NCBI GenBank assembly: GCA_000828075.3
Contig: JXCB02000023.1
Coordinates: 543,937 to 607,936, forward strand
Source of the DNA: Tolypothrix campylonemoides VB511288
Lineage (GTDB): Bacteria > Cyanobacteriota > Cyanobacteriia > Cyanobacteriales > Nostocaceae
Direction of reading: 5' to 3'
Length of the DNA stretch: 64,000 nucleotides
Positions 8,847-18,498 of this stretch are shown here, piece after piece (position 1 is the stretch's first letter; each line of letters opens with the position of its first letter). The notes beneath the pieces were generated by a model. It had not been told where the DNA came from, did no database searches, and saw nothing but the letters and a program-made list of their open reading frames with translations. The position numbers and the translations under genes are program-made.

Positions 8847-9854
8847 ATGAAGATTTTAATTTATTCTCCCTCATTCTATCCCAAAATTGGTGGATTAGAA
8901 ACAATAATTTCAACTCTTGCTCACGAGTTTACTTATCAGGAACACGAGGTAAAGGTAGTTTCTCAAACTCCAGCATCTGATGCCAAGTTTTTTCCTTTTG
9001 AAATCATCCGATGTCCCAAACCAAATCAGCTATTGAAACTAACCCATTGGTGTAATATTTATTTACAAGCCTGTGTTAGTTTAAAGGGACTTTGGCCTTT
9101 ACTCCTGGTACCTCGACCCCTCGTCTTAACTCATCAAACTTGGTATCGTCGAGTTGATGGGCGTATGGGTTGGCAAGATTATCTCAAGCGCTTTATGACT
9201 CGTTGTGCAACTAATATTTCGGCGAGTCATACTTTAGCTGAAGCCATACCAACACCCTCTACTATCATTTCCAATTCTTATCGAGAAGACATCTTTTATG
9301 AAATGTTAGAGGTGACTCGTGACAAAGAACTTGTTTTTTTGGGGCGCTTAGTTTCTGATAAAGGAGCCAACTTGCTATTAGATTCAATGGCTCAACTAAA
9401 ATCGATGGGACTCACTCCTAAATTAACCATTATTGGTAGTGGATCCGAAGAATCTAGATTACGTCAACAAGCTCAAGACTTAGAAATTTCCAATCAAGTG
9501 AATTTTGCTGGGGTGAAAGTTGAGCATGAGTTAGCCAGATTATTAAATGCTCATCAAATTATGGTAGTTCCGTCTCTATGGGATGAACCTTTTGGGATTG
9601 TTGCTTTAGAAGGTATCGCTTGTGGTTGCGTTGTTGTTGGTTCAGAGGGTGGGGGGTTAAAGGATGCAATTGGTCCTTGCGGTGTGACATTTCCTAACAG
9701 TAATGTTGAACGATTGACTCAGACTTTATTTGACTTATTGACCTATCCCGAAAAACTAATCATTTATAGACAAAAGGCAGAATGGCATTTAGCTCGTCAC
9801 ACTAGTAAAGCCGTTGCCAAAGCATATCTTGAGGTTTTAGAGGGGGTAATTTAA
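8847..9854 (+). CDS. Glycosyltransferase family 4
   Basis: GT-B transferase (335 aa, slightly short for the family). N-terminus ILIYSPSFYPKIGGLETIIS has the glycine-rich acceptor loop; the C-terminal domain has LVFLGRLVSDKGANLLLDSM, IGSGSEESRLRQ and PSLWDEPFGIVALEGIACG with the E-x7-E pair. Its TAA stop shares one base with the ATG of the polymerase that follows (TAATG), a common coupling arrangement. Confidence 0.9.
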   Translation: MKILIYSPSFYPKIGGLETIISTLAHEFTYQEHEVKVVSQTPASDAKFFPFEIIRCPKPNQLLKLTHWCNIYLQACVSLKGLWPLLLVPRPLVLTHQTWYRRVDGRMGWQDYLKRFMTRCATNISASHTLAEAIPTPSTIISNSYREDIFYEMLEVTRDKELVFLGRLVSDKGANLLLDSMAQLKSMGLTPKLTIIGSGSEESRLRQQAQDLEISNQVNFAGVKVEHELARLLNAHQIMVVPSLWDEPFGIVALEGIACGCVVVGSEGGGLKDAIGPCGVTFPNSNVERLTQTLFDLLTYPEKLIIYRQKAEWHLARHTSKAVAKAYLEVLEGVI

Positions 9855-11233
9855 TGGCGCTTTTGATTGCTTTGGTTGTTCTAGGGGCTATTGTTTGGAT
9901 ATCCTCCTTAAATTGGCGGTTTACTGTTAAAGCGGTACTTGTACTTATCATTTTTGAAGGTGTACTACGAAAGTGGGTGCTCCCGCAAGCAAGTGACCTG
10001 ATTTACTTTCTCAAAGACTTTGTTCTGCTTGGGGCATATATCAGGTATTACCTGAGTTCAGAACTGAAATATCCCTTGCAACGAAATACTTTAACTATTG
10101 CCTTGCTAATGGCAATAAGTTGGAGTGTCTTCCAAGCTTTTAATCCAAGCTTAGGCTCACCTGTTATTGGTTTTTTTGGGCTTAAAGCTTATTTCTTTTA
10201 CATTTCCTTGATGTGGATGCTACCCACTTTATTTCAGTCTAAGGAGGAACTGTACAAATTTCTACGCAGTTATCTGTTATTAGCTATTCCAGTCTGTCTC
10301 CTTGCTGTAGCTCAATTCTTCAGTCCTCCCTCCAGCTTAATTAACGTATACGCAGCTGGGCAGGAGGCAAACGCAACAGCTGGTGGTGCAGTTCGAGTCA
10401 CAGGTACGTTCTCTTATATTCTTGGTTATTCAACTTATCTAGTCACTTGTTTTAGTTTTCTAATTCCAATATTGACCCTGCCGCAAACCCGAATGTGGCG
10501 GTGGCTTACATTTGCTGAAGCGTTATTAGTCGTTGGGACTTCCTTTATGACAGGTGCCCGTGGCTTAATTTTATATGAAGTTTTGTTCGTAGTGGGATAT
10601 GCCAGTGTCCTGGTTCTCACGCAACCCTCGATAGCTGCCCGGGCAACAAAGCAACTCATACTACCAATTGTCTTAATCTCGGCTTTAGTACCCATATTCT
10701 TCAGCAATGCAATAAATACATTTTCCTCCCGTGCAACCACTGCCTCAGATTCTCATATGTTTCTTGAGCGTGCTTTCTCTGCTTTTGCTGAACCTGGGCT
10801 AGCCGCGCAATTAAAGGGCTTTGATGGCTACGGAACTGGAGCAACACATCAGGCAGTCTCTGCTCTGCGTAAAGGTCTCAACTTACCCTTAGGGGAAGCA
10901 CCTCCACCTTCTGAAGGAGAAATGGGGAGGATTGTTTTAGAGCTAGGACTGTTAGGCTTTGTATTTTGGTATGGGGTACGCTTGCTTCTCATTTTTTCTA
11001 TTTGGCATATTTTTTTGAAATTAAAAACACCCTTCCTGCGTCAATCAGCTCTTGCTGCCTTGCTATTACACTTAATTAACATCTCAAGTCAACTTGTCTT
11101 TAACAATACCTTCGCAATTTACTACTGGTTCTTCAGTGGTTTTATCTTTTTACTTCCAACATTGGAACATCGCCTGTTTTCATCCTACCAACAGTATGTC
11201 TACCCCTCGCATTTCCCTAGTTCATCAAATTAA
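9854..11233 (+). CDS. O-antigen polymerase/ligase-like membrane protein (Wzy type)
   Basis: Polytopic membrane protein of 459 residues, probably joining repeat units in the periplasm. About ten to twelve hydrophobic segments are visible, starting with LLIALVVLGAIVWIS and ending with IYYWFFSGFIFLLPTLE. The arginine-containing loop TGARGLILYEVLF and a long soluble loop (about residues 290-350, with SPPSEGEMGR-like sequence) fit Wzy/WaaL architecture. The gene has no neighbouring flippase or chain-length regulator in this window. Its 3' end overlaps the next gene start by 38 nt. Confidence 0.82.
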   Translation: MALLIALVVLGAIVWISSLNWRFTVKAVLVLIIFEGVLRKWVLPQASDLIYFLKDFVLLGAYIRYYLSSELKYPLQRNTLTIALLMAISWSVFQAFNPSLGSPVIGFFGLKAYFFYISLMWMLPTLFQSKEELYKFLRSYLLLAIPVCLLAVAQFFSPPSSLINVYAAGQEANATAGGAVRVTGTFSYILGYSTYLVTCFSFLIPILTLPQTRMWRWLTFAEALLVVGTSFMTGARGLILYEVLFVVGYASVLVLTQPSIAARATKQLILPIVLISALVPIFFSNAINTFSSRATTASDSHMFLERAFSAFAEPGLAAQLKGFDGYGTGATHQAVSALRKGLNLPLGEAPPPSEGEMGRIVLELGLLGFVFWYGVRLLLIFSIWHIFLKLKTPFLRQSALAALLLHLINISSQLVFNNTFAIYYWFFSGFIFLLPTLEHRLFSSYQQYVYPSHFPSSSN

Positions 11234-12473
11234 TCCTTCTAATGCTCAAAATGCTGCCCTAGCATTGGCAGAAGCTAATTTGTTGCAAGAAGTTATTACC
11301 CCTATTGCGTATGATCCAAAAGCAGCTGCATGGCAGTACTTGAATTTGTTGCCCAAAAAGCTCAAATCAGTAATAACAGACGAGATGAGTAGACGAAGTT
11401 GGGTTTCTCTCAATGGTGTACGGATTCAAACCTACCCGTGGCGAGAAATAATTCGCATATTCCTATCTCGAACAAGGCTAGCGACTCGTTTGGGTTTAAG
11501 CTATTCACGGCTCGTGGAATGGGTATACGTTTCCCTCGATCGCCAAGTTGCCAAACACCACCTGCAAGGCTTGGATGCAATCTATAGTTATGAAGATTTA
11601 GCAGCGACTACCTTTGAAGCGGCTAAACAGCAAGGCATTCTCTGCTTATATGACTTGCCGATTCCCTTCTACCGGACAACTCGTAAGATTATGAGTCAAG
11701 AAGCCGATCGCTTTCCTGAATTAGCTCCAGCAATTGAATCAATTCGTGAGCCAGCTTGGAAAATTGAGCGCAAGGAACGGGAAGTTCAACTGGCAGATCA
11801 CATCTTTGTCGCTTCCTCCTTCACAAAAAAGTCACTGTTAGAAATTGGTGTAGAAGCAGAGAAAGTGAGCGTCATTCCCTACGGCGCTCCTGTAGAGTAT
11901 TTCCAACCACAACCTAAACTTGATAATTGCTTTCGTGCTTTATTTGTAGGTCGTGTCTCTCCTCGCAAAGGCGTTCAGTATCTATTGCAAGCATGGCAAG
12001 AATTGCGCTTACACAAAGCAGAGTTAGTGTTAGTTGGAGCAAACCTGTTCCCCACAAATTGGCTAGAGCAGTACAAGAATATTTGCCGTCATGTTCCTTC
12101 CACTCCTCATTTCCTACTCAAGCAGTACTACAGCAGTGCTAGCGTTTTTGTTTTCCCTTCTCTAGTTGAAGGTTTTGCTCTTGTGCTTTTGGAAGCAATG
12201 TCTTGTGGCATTCCTGTGATTACTACACCTCATACAGCCGGACCTGATATTATTACCGACTCTGTAGAGGGATTTATCATTCCGATCCGGGACGTAAAAG
12301 CGCTCAAGGAAAAATTAGAGTGGTGTTATTCCCATCCTTTAGAGTTAGCAGAAATGGGACGGGCAGCCCGCCGCAAAGCCGAACAACTGAATTGGGGTCT
12401 ATATCGACAGCAATTAGCTAGTCGAATCCAGGAAATACTAAGTAGGTCGGTACAAATAAAGTTAACTTGTTAA
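11196..12473 (+). CDS. Glycosyltransferase family 4
   Basis: GT-B transferase of 425 residues when started at ATG 11196, where the protein begins MSTPRISLVHQINPSNAQ. A longer frame upstream lies inside the polymerase gene and is unlikely to be translated. The C-terminal domain holds ALFVGRVSPRKGVQYLLQA and PSLVEGFALVLLEAMSCGIP. The N-terminal half contains a charged segment (AWKIERKEREVQLADHIFVA) before the conserved SSFTKKSL. Last gene before a 700-bp repeat-rich gap, so the first transcription unit probably ends here. Confidence 0.88.
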   Translation: MSTPRISLVHQINPSNAQNAALALAEANLLQEVITPIAYDPKAAAWQYLNLLPKKLKSVITDEMSRRSWVSLNGVRIQTYPWREIIRIFLSRTRLATRLGLSYSRLVEWVYVSLDRQVAKHHLQGLDAIYSYEDLAATTFEAAKQQGILCLYDLPIPFYRTTRKIMSQEADRFPELAPAIESIREPAWKIERKEREVQLADHIFVASSFTKKSLLEIGVEAEKVSVIPYGAPVEYFQPQPKLDNCFRALFVGRVSPRKGVQYLLQAWQELRLHKAELVLVGANLFPTNWLEQYKNICRHVPSTPHFLLKQYYSSASVFVFPSLVEGFALVLLEAMSCGIPVITTPHTAGPDIITDSVEGFIIPIRDVKALKEKLEWCYSHPLELAEMGRAARRKAEQLNWGLYRQQLASRIQEILSRSVQIKLTC

Positions 12474-12562
12474 GGATAGTCATTAGTCATTAGTCATTGG
12501 AGTCATTGGTCATTACGTGAGTTCGACAAACCTCACCCACCCAACCTCCCTCTCCTGCAAGG

Positions 12563-12779
12563 AGCTATGCGTTACCCGGAACTTTCTTAACAATCTTAAA
12601 ACCCTTGCCTTATAAGCGTTACAAGGCTTGCTTTTTCTCCCATACTTGACAAATAAGCCCTTACTCTTCTCAAGAAAAACTTGATTTTATTGAGAATGGA
12701 AAACGTAGTTTTGAGGCTTTGGTGTTGGGAGAGCGATCGCTCTCTCAAATGTTAAGAAAGATCCGGGTAATGGATAGCC
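12563..12779. mobile_element. Inner MITE-like element 1 (about 215-217 bp)
   Basis: The ends form an imperfect 30-bp inverted repeat, 26 of 30 matching, with the shared core ACCCGGA and CTTTCTTAACA. The target duplication is TGCAAGGAG (12556-12564 and 12780-12788) if the element is 215 bp, or TGCAAGG if the inverted repeat is extended by two bases. A HIP1 octamer in a longer palindrome (GAGAGCGATCGCTCTC) sits in the middle. No reading frame of note, so mobilisation would need a transposase in trans. Confidence 0.78.
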
Positions 12780-12837
12780 TGCAAGGAGAGGGAGGAGCAA
12801 CATTAGAATCAGCGTTTAAAGCCCCTCTCCTCCTGGG

Positions 12838-13004
12838 CTAGGGTGTACACACATCTCACTTGTTACCTCACCCTCGCTTTTAGCGTAGCTAAAATCTTTC
12901 CCTCTCCTTGTGAAGGAGAGGGATGCCCGATAGGGCAGGGTGAGGTTTGGCGCGCGTAGAGTCAAGAGTTTTGAATCATTTCATGACTTGTGTGTACACC
13001 CTAG
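12838..13004. mobile_element. Inner MITE-like element 2 (167 bp)
   Basis: Perfect 16-bp terminal inverted repeats, CTAGGGTGTACACACA at 12838-12853 and its complement at 12989-13004, flanked by a perfect 9-bp duplication CCTCCTGGG (12829-12837 and 13005-13013). Inside is a further hairpin-like segment running from CCTCACCCT to AGGGTGAGG (about 12867-12948), which resembles the arms of the outer element and may be a third layer. No coding potential. Confidence 0.8.
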
Positions 13005-13178
13005 CCTCCTGGGAGAGGGGTTTGGGGTGAGGTCTGCTTTGACGGAAGTCGAACTCACGTAGTCATTGGTCATTAGTAAGGGTTTTAAAGGGTTTTACAT
13101 TTCTTAACATAGTTCGGTTTATTTCTACCTATTTACTTAGCAGCTGGTAATTATCAACTAACGCCAACACTTTAAGCT

Positions 13179-14360
13179 GTGCAAATCAAAGATATGCAAA
13201 AGCTTGATACTCCAACTCGTTTTCACATCTGGTGCCCTGAAATTTTTGGGTTTAAGGGTGGAATCCAAGTTTATTCAGCCTTTTTCTTGCAGGCTCTACA
13301 AAGCCTCTACCCTCTAGCTGAGTATGATGTCTTCCTCAAACATGATGTTCAGGCTACACCAAACATTTCCTATTTACCTAAGACTCGATTCTACTTTACT
13401 GGAACATCGGTATTAAAAATCCGTACGCCTATTTTTGCTGCGGAAATTATCAGCAAAGGTCTTCAACAGCGCCCAGATTTGATAATTACTACTCACTTAA
13501 ATTTTACCGTTGCTGCTTACTGGCTTAAACGTCTCGTTGGTATTCCCTACTGGACTGTCGCCCACGGTATAGAAGCTTGGGATATAAAAAACGCTGCTAT
13601 CAAAACTGCTCTACATCATGCAGATCTGATTCTAGCTGTGAGCAACTACACGCGCGATCGCCTGCTCAAAGAACAAAACCTCGACCCCAACAAAGTCACT
13701 CTCTTACCCAATACATTTGATCCAAGTCGCTTTCAACCCGCACCGAAACCTAACTATTTATTAGAGCAACATGGACTCAAACCGGAACAACCAGTAATAT
13801 TGACTGTGGCACGGCTGGCAAAGAGTGAACAGCACAAGGGATATGAGAAAATTCTCCAAGCAACACCACAAATTCGTGAGATTATTCCCGACATTCACTA
13901 CGTCATAGTCGGCAAAGGAGATGATAAACCCAGAATTGAGCAGTTGATTGCACAACTAGGGCTGCAAGACTGTGTTACCTTGGCTGGGTTTGTGCCTGAC
14001 GAGCAGCTTTGTGATTACTACAATCTCTGCGATGTTTTTGCCATGCCTAGTAAAAAGGAAGGCTTTGGCATTGTCTACTTAGAAGCATTAGCTTGTGGCA
14101 AACCCGTCTTAGCGGGCAATCAAGATGGGGCGATTGATGCTCTTTGTCATGGTGAACTGGGCGCACTAGTTAATCCTGATGATGTCGGAGAAATTACCCA
14201 AACACTGGTTAAAATTTTACGTTGTGCTTATCCCAATCCTTTAATGTATCAGCCTGGAGCTTTACGTCTGAAAGTAATTGATAACTTTGGTTTTGAGCGT
14301 TTTCAACAAATTCTTGCTAGCCATTTGGATAAGTATTTGCACCCGATGAAAAGGAGCTAA
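13179..14360 (+). CDS. Glycosyltransferase family 4
   Basis: GT-B transferase of 393 residues. FGFKGGIQVYSAFFLQAL is the N-terminal acceptor loop; VILTVARLAKSEQHKGYEKI and MPSKKEGFGIVYLEALACG in the C-terminal domain give the nucleotide-sugar binding signature. The first codon may be GTG 13179 or ATG 13194; neither has a strong ribosome site. It lies 5 nt before the asparagine synthase gene, so the two are likely co-expressed. Confidence 0.89.
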   Translation: MQIKDMQKLDTPTRFHIWCPEIFGFKGGIQVYSAFFLQALQSLYPLAEYDVFLKHDVQATPNISYLPKTRFYFTGTSVLKIRTPIFAAEIISKGLQQRPDLIITTHLNFTVAAYWLKRLVGIPYWTVAHGIEAWDIKNAAIKTALHHADLILAVSNYTRDRLLKEQNLDPNKVTLLPNTFDPSRFQPAPKPNYLLEQHGLKPEQPVILTVARLAKSEQHKGYEKILQATPQIREIIPDIHYVIVGKGDDKPRIEQLIAQLGLQDCVTLAGFVPDEQLCDYYNLCDVFAMPSKKEGFGIVYLEALACGKPVLAGNQDGAIDALCHGELGALVNPDDVGEITQTLVKILRCAYPNPLMYQPGALRLKVIDNFGFERFQQILASHLDKYLHPMKRS

Positions 14361-14365
14361 TTTTT

Positions 14366-16162
14366 ATGTGTGGCATAGCGGGAATTCTCACAGTTCATCA
14401 GTATCAGGATGCATTGGAAACGATAATTCGGCGGATGGAGACTGCGATACAACACCGTGGTCCTGATGATTCGGGTATTTATATTTCATCTGAGAAACAA
14501 GTAGCTCTTGCCCACACTCGTCTAGCAATTCTTGACCTCACCAAAGCTGGACATCAGCCGATGTCTACTGCTGACAGGCGGTACTGGATTACCTTTAACG
14601 GTGAGATTTATAACTTTCAACAACTGCGAAGCAATCTCCTGGCTCAAGGAGAACAGTTTTATTCGCAAACTGACACAGAAGTTATCCTTAAGCTTTACCA
14701 AAAAATGGGTTTTAACTGTGTCGATCATTTACGAGGGATGTTTGCCTTTGCTATTTGGGACGACTGGGAAAAAACTTGTTTTTTGGCTCGTGACCCTCTA
14801 GGAATTAAGCCCTTATACTACTGGAAATCTGGTTCAACCTTAGTCTTTGCCTCCGAACTCCGAGCCATTCTTGCCTCCGGTTTACCTGCTGTAAACATGA
14901 GCAGGTCAGGGTTATACGGTTATCTGATGAGTGGTTCAGTTCCAGAACCATACACCTTAATTGAAGGTGTTCATTGTCTACCGGCTGGTCATTGGCTATA
15001 TTGGCAACCTGCTGGCGTGTCAACAAAGCAATACTGGCAAATTAACTTTACTCCTGCAACAATTTCACCACAAGAAGCTAAAGAAAAAGTTCGGGAAGCT
15101 TTGGTTGACTCAATTCAACATCACTTCGTTAGTGATGTGCCTGTAGGAATTTTTCTCAGTGGTGGCATCGACTCAACAATCATTCTCGCCTTAGCGAAGA
15201 CCCAGAACAAACAGTTACGTACCTACTCTGTAGCTTTTGAAGAAACACAGTGGAATGAAGGGGAAATTGCCAAGAAAATTGCGAAAGAGTTTGGCGCAGA
15301 ACATACAGAATATAAAGTGACAGCATCATCGGCTAAACAGCTATTACCTAAATTCTTAGAAGCTATTGATCAACCGAGTATTGATGGCTTTAATACTTTT
15401 TGTGTATCAAAGGTTACTCGTCAAAGCGGTACTAAAGTTGTACTCTCTGGACTTGGTGGAGACGAGCTGTTTGCTGGATACCACTCCTTTAAAAAAATTC
15501 CTCAGATGGTGGCATGGGGTCAGCAAATGCAAGCAATTCCTCTGGTTGCGACTGGTGTGGGTGTGGGGTTAGCACGTTGGGGAACATCATCAAAAATGAA
15601 GCGCTTGGGTGATTTCCTACAACAAACTCCCACTTCAGCAGCTGCCTATCGTAGTTTCCGAGGAATTTTTTCTCATACAGAAGCTTGTGCGATCGCCCAT
15701 CAATACCTCCCAGATAAATCTCTACCAATTAACTATGCCATCATCTCAAATTATCACGGGCAGACTCCCACTTTAGAAGATGAAGTCAGCTTTTTAGAAT
15801 TGAGTTGCTATATGCGTAATCAGTTATTGCGAGATAGCGATGTCATGAGTATGTCTTGGGGACTAGAAGTACGTGTTCCTCTGGTTGATCACGTCTTACT
15901 TGAAGCGGTTGCATCTGTTCCTAGTCATATTCGTTTAGCTTCTGGAAAACAATTGTTGATTGCAGCCGTCCCTGAGTTACCTAAGTGGGTTATTAACCGT
16001 CCCAAACGAGGCTTTGCCTTTCCCTTTAAGCAGTGGATGACAGGTGAATGGCGTGACGACTTCAAGAATGTAGATATTCTGAACAATATACCCCTCAAAC
16101 CCTGGTACCGTCGCTGGAGTTTGGCAATTCTTAAATACTGGTGGGAGCGAGTTTCAAAATGA
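14366..16162 (+). CDS. asnB: Asparagine synthase (glutamine-hydrolysing), AsnB type
   Basis: Transfers the amide nitrogen of glutamine to an acid group using ATP. The N-terminal class II amidotransferase domain begins MCGIAGIL, with Cys2 as nucleophile, and includes HRGPDDSG and FNGEIYNF. The synthetase domain has the pyrophosphate loop FLSGGIDST near residue 267 and SGLGGDELFAGY near residue 365. At 598 residues it matches AsnB proteins that sit in polysaccharide clusters, where some amidate sugar carboxylates such as uronic acids rather than make free asparagine. That alternative is inference from location. AAGGAG lies 10 nt upstream of the ATG. Its TGA overlaps the next ATG. Confidence 0.92.
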   Translation: MCGIAGILTVHQYQDALETIIRRMETAIQHRGPDDSGIYISSEKQVALAHTRLAILDLTKAGHQPMSTADRRYWITFNGEIYNFQQLRSNLLAQGEQFYSQTDTEVILKLYQKMGFNCVDHLRGMFAFAIWDDWEKTCFLARDPLGIKPLYYWKSGSTLVFASELRAILASGLPAVNMSRSGLYGYLMSGSVPEPYTLIEGVHCLPAGHWLYWQPAGVSTKQYWQINFTPATISPQEAKEKVREALVDSIQHHFVSDVPVGIFLSGGIDSTIILALAKTQNKQLRTYSVAFEETQWNEGEIAKKIAKEFGAEHTEYKVTASSAKQLLPKFLEAIDQPSIDGFNTFCVSKVTRQSGTKVVLSGLGGDELFAGYHSFKKIPQMVAWGQQMQAIPLVATGVGVGLARWGTSSKMKRLGDFLQQTPTSAAAYRSFRGIFSHTEACAIAHQYLPDKSLPINYAIISNYHGQTPTLEDEVSFLELSCYMRNQLLRDSDVMSMSWGLEVRVPLVDHVLLEAVASVPSHIRLASGKQLLIAAVPELPKWVINRPKRGFAFPFKQWMTGEWRDDFKNVDILNNIPLKPWYRRWSLAILKYWWERVSK

Positions 16163-17352
16163 AAATCCTTCATGTCATTCCCTCTATTGCTGCAGTTCGG
16201 GGTGGTCCAAGTCAAGCCGTGATACAAATGGTCAAGGCACTGCGAGACAGTGACGTAGAGGCTGAAATTGCTACTACAAACGATAATGGACCCAATTTGC
16301 TGGATGTCCCTCTTGGGCAATGCACCGAGTATCAACAAGTTCCAGTTTGGTTCTTCCCGCGCTTCTCTCCTTACTTTCACGCCCTACGCGAGTTTGCTTT
16401 CTCTAGTCAGTTCAGCAGTTGGCTATGGCAGGTCATTCACCAGTACGATTTGCTGCACGTTCATGGCATTTTTTCCTACCCATCTACTATTGCAATGGCG
16501 ATCGCCCGTTTTAAGGGAATTCCTTACATAGTTCGTCCCTTTGGGCTGCTTTGCCAATGGTCACTGCAGCAAAGTGCTCGCAAAAAGCGAATTTATCTCA
16601 GACTTATAGAAAAAGCCAATCTCAATGGCAGCATATCGCTTCATTTTACTTCCAAACAAGAACAGCAGGAAGCTGCTGAGTTAAATCTGAAATCTCCAAG
16701 CTTCATCCTGCCTCACGGTCTTTTTATCCCTCCTATAATTCCTGATGCTCGTCAGCGACTACGTCAATACCTTAATGTTCCAACAGATGAACCTATTATT
16801 TTATTTTTGTCTCGCCTGCATCCTAAAAAAGGGTTAGATTACCTGATTCCTGCTCTTGGAAAACTGTCACATTACCGCTTCACCTTCGTCTTAGCAGGTA
16901 GTGGCTCTCCTGATTATGAAACTGAAGTAGAATCTCTTCTTGTCTCTCATGGCATTCGTCAACGTACTCATATTACTGGATTTGTCAAAGGAGAAATTAA
17001 AGATTTATTGATGCAGGGAGCAGATTTATTTGCTCTAACTTCCTATTCAGAAAACTTTGGTGTAGCAGTTCTAGAAGCGATCGCAGCAGGTCTTCCTGTT
17101 GTTGTCACTCCTGGTGTTGCTTTAGCTGATGTAGTCAATGAGCAACGCCTTGGCTATGTTGCAAAACTCGAAGTGTCAGAGATAGCATTTTTCATACAAC
17201 AGGCTTTAGAACTTCCCGAGAAAGCTAAAAGTATGGGTAACCGTGGTCGTCAACTCATCTTTGAAAAATACACTTGGGATCAGGTTTCGGCAAAACTTGT
17301 TAAGACTTACAGCAGAATTCAGGAGTCAGTCGTTAGAAGTGAAAGGGATTAG
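16159..17352 (+). CDS. Glycosyltransferase family 4, HpsP-like paralogue
   Basis: GT-B transferase; ATG 16159 overlaps the asnB stop (ATGA), preferred over an upstream GTG. MKILHVIPSIAAVRGGPSQA at the N-terminus and the later ILFLSRLHPKKGLDYL, GFVKGEIKDLLMQGADLFA and SENFGVAVLEAIAAGLPVV closely parallel the HpsP-like protein at 59833 (MRVLQIVPSISLIYGGPSQM), so the two are paralogues and may use related acceptors. The 3' end runs into a GGGATTA-type heptanucleotide repeat at about 17345-17377, which may have altered the last residues. Confidence 0.88.
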   Translation: MKILHVIPSIAAVRGGPSQAVIQMVKALRDSDVEAEIATTNDNGPNLLDVPLGQCTEYQQVPVWFFPRFSPYFHALREFAFSSQFSSWLWQVIHQYDLLHVHGIFSYPSTIAMAIARFKGIPYIVRPFGLLCQWSLQQSARKKRIYLRLIEKANLNGSISLHFTSKQEQQEAAELNLKSPSFILPHGLFIPPIIPDARQRLRQYLNVPTDEPIILFLSRLHPKKGLDYLIPALGKLSHYRFTFVLAGSGSPDYETEVESLLVSHGIRQRTHITGFVKGEIKDLLMQGADLFALTSYSENFGVAVLEAIAAGLPVVVTPGVALADVVNEQRLGYVAKLEVSEIAFFIQQALELPEKAKSMGNRGRQLIFEKYTWDQVSAKLVKTYSRIQESVVRSERD

Positions 17353-17377
17353 GGATTAGGGATTGGGGATTGGGTTA
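17345..17377. repeat. Heptanucleotide tandem repeat (GGGATTA/GGGATTG)
   Basis: About four to five copies of a 7-nt unit straddle the stop codon of the upstream transferase. This is the short tandemly repeated repetitive sequence type common in filamentous cyanobacteria. Confidence 0.75.
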
Positions 17378-17450
17378 GAGGATGTTTGTAAACTACTGAG
17401 TTTTGAGCGTGTCTTGGCAGAAATTATCCTAGCTATTCGCTGAATTGAAT

Positions 17451-18458
17451 ATGAAAAACTACAGCAGCAAGAACCGTAAAATAATAAAAATACCAAAAAA
17501 ATATTGGATACCTGCATCTATAGCTGCTGCCTTGGTAACCCTTGAGGTTAGTTTGAGACTTGCTTTTGGACTAGGTAGTCCTGCACTATCTCAAGCAGAC
17601 TCAGATACAGGCTATCGCTTTGTGCCTAATCAAAATATTTTCCGCTTTGGTAAGAGAATAAAATATAACCAGTATTCACAACGCTCAGAACCGATTACGC
17701 CAGAAAAGCCGCAGGGGGTTGTGAGAATTTTAATGACAGGCGATTCTGTCCTCAATGGCGGAAATCCTACCGACCAAGCACAAATCATTTCTGAACAGCT
17801 AAAAACGAGATTATCATCTTCAGGAAAGTCAGTAGAAGTCCTCAATGCTTCTGCTGGTTCATGGGGAATTGGCAATCAACAAGGATATCTTCGTAAGTTT
17901 GGCATATTCCAAAGTAATGCTGTCATTCTGCAAATTGGTAGCCATGATTTAACCCAACCTACTAGCACAAGCGCTCCAGTTGGACATAATCCAAACTACC
18001 CAGACCGACCACCTGTACTAGCCACTCAAGAACTTATAACACGTTATATCTTGCCAAGACTATTTTTATCTACAGCTTCCAATCCCAGTTCTACCACTCC
18101 CCAAGTTTTAAATAAAGAAGATGACAAGCAATTCCAGGAAAATATACAACAATTTAAAGCAATGGTCAATTTAATTCGAGCAAAAAAAGTTCCAGTATTT
18201 GTCTTATTTACACCTAATCGTGAGGATTTGATTCCAACACCAAAAACTCCAAAATACAAATCTAAATTCCTGCAAGTTCTCAAAGAATTACAAATTCCTG
18301 TGTTTGATACACATACAGCCTGGTCTAGTTTACCAACGACTACTGTACAGTCCTTTTTTAGAGATGATGTTCACTTAAATGAGGCAGGTAATCAAGCCGC
18401 AGTTGATTTAATCTCAAAGCAACTTTGTACTTATTCCAAATTACAAGTTTGCTCTTAA
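17451..18458 (+). CDS. Membrane-anchored SGNH/GDSL-type hydrolase
   Basis: Probable secreted or periplasm-facing esterase (335 aa). One N-terminal membrane segment follows a basic start (about residues 18-42, IPASIAAALVTLEVSLRLAF). The catalytic domain has MTGDSVLNGG (block I Ser), LNASAGSWGIGN (block II), ILQIGSHD (block III) and DDVHLNEAGNQAA (block V Asp/His). SGNH members in polysaccharide loci remove or transfer acyl groups, so it may act on an acetyl decoration installed by the acetyltransferase encoded 0.6 kb downstream; this is inference. ATG 17451 chosen over TTG 17445. Confidence 0.75.
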   Translation: MKNYSSKNRKIIKIPKKYWIPASIAAALVTLEVSLRLAFGLGSPALSQADSDTGYRFVPNQNIFRFGKRIKYNQYSQRSEPITPEKPQGVVRILMTGDSVLNGGNPTDQAQIISEQLKTRLSSSGKSVEVLNASAGSWGIGNQQGYLRKFGIFQSNAVILQIGSHDLTQPTSTSAPVGHNPNYPDRPPVLATQELITRYILPRLFLSTASNPSSTTPQVLNKEDDKQFQENIQQFKAMVNLIRAKKVPVFVLFTPNREDLIPTPKTPKYKSKFLQVLKELQIPVFDTHTAWSSLPTTTVQSFFRDDVHLNEAGNQAAVDLISKQLCTYSKLQVCS

Positions 18459-18498
18459 AGTAATTCAAATGACTTCGTAAGCTCAACTTTGTACACTC

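Larger units (their letters stand above)
12515..13060. mobile_element. Non-autonomous inverted-repeat element (146 bp) interrupted by two nested elements
   Basis: The ends are perfect 13-bp inverted repeats, ACGTGAGTTCGAC at 12515-12527 and GTCGAACTCACGT at 13048-13060. Removing the two internal insertions and one copy of each target duplication (224 and 176 bp) leaves 146 bp, exactly the length of the intact relative at 30633-30778. The flanks carry AGTCATTGGTCATT on both sides (12501-12514 and 13061-13074), within a local TCATTAG-type heptanucleotide repeat, so the duplication may be of the repeat. No transposase is encoded. This element fills most of the 12474-13178 gene-free stretch. Confidence 0.8.
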
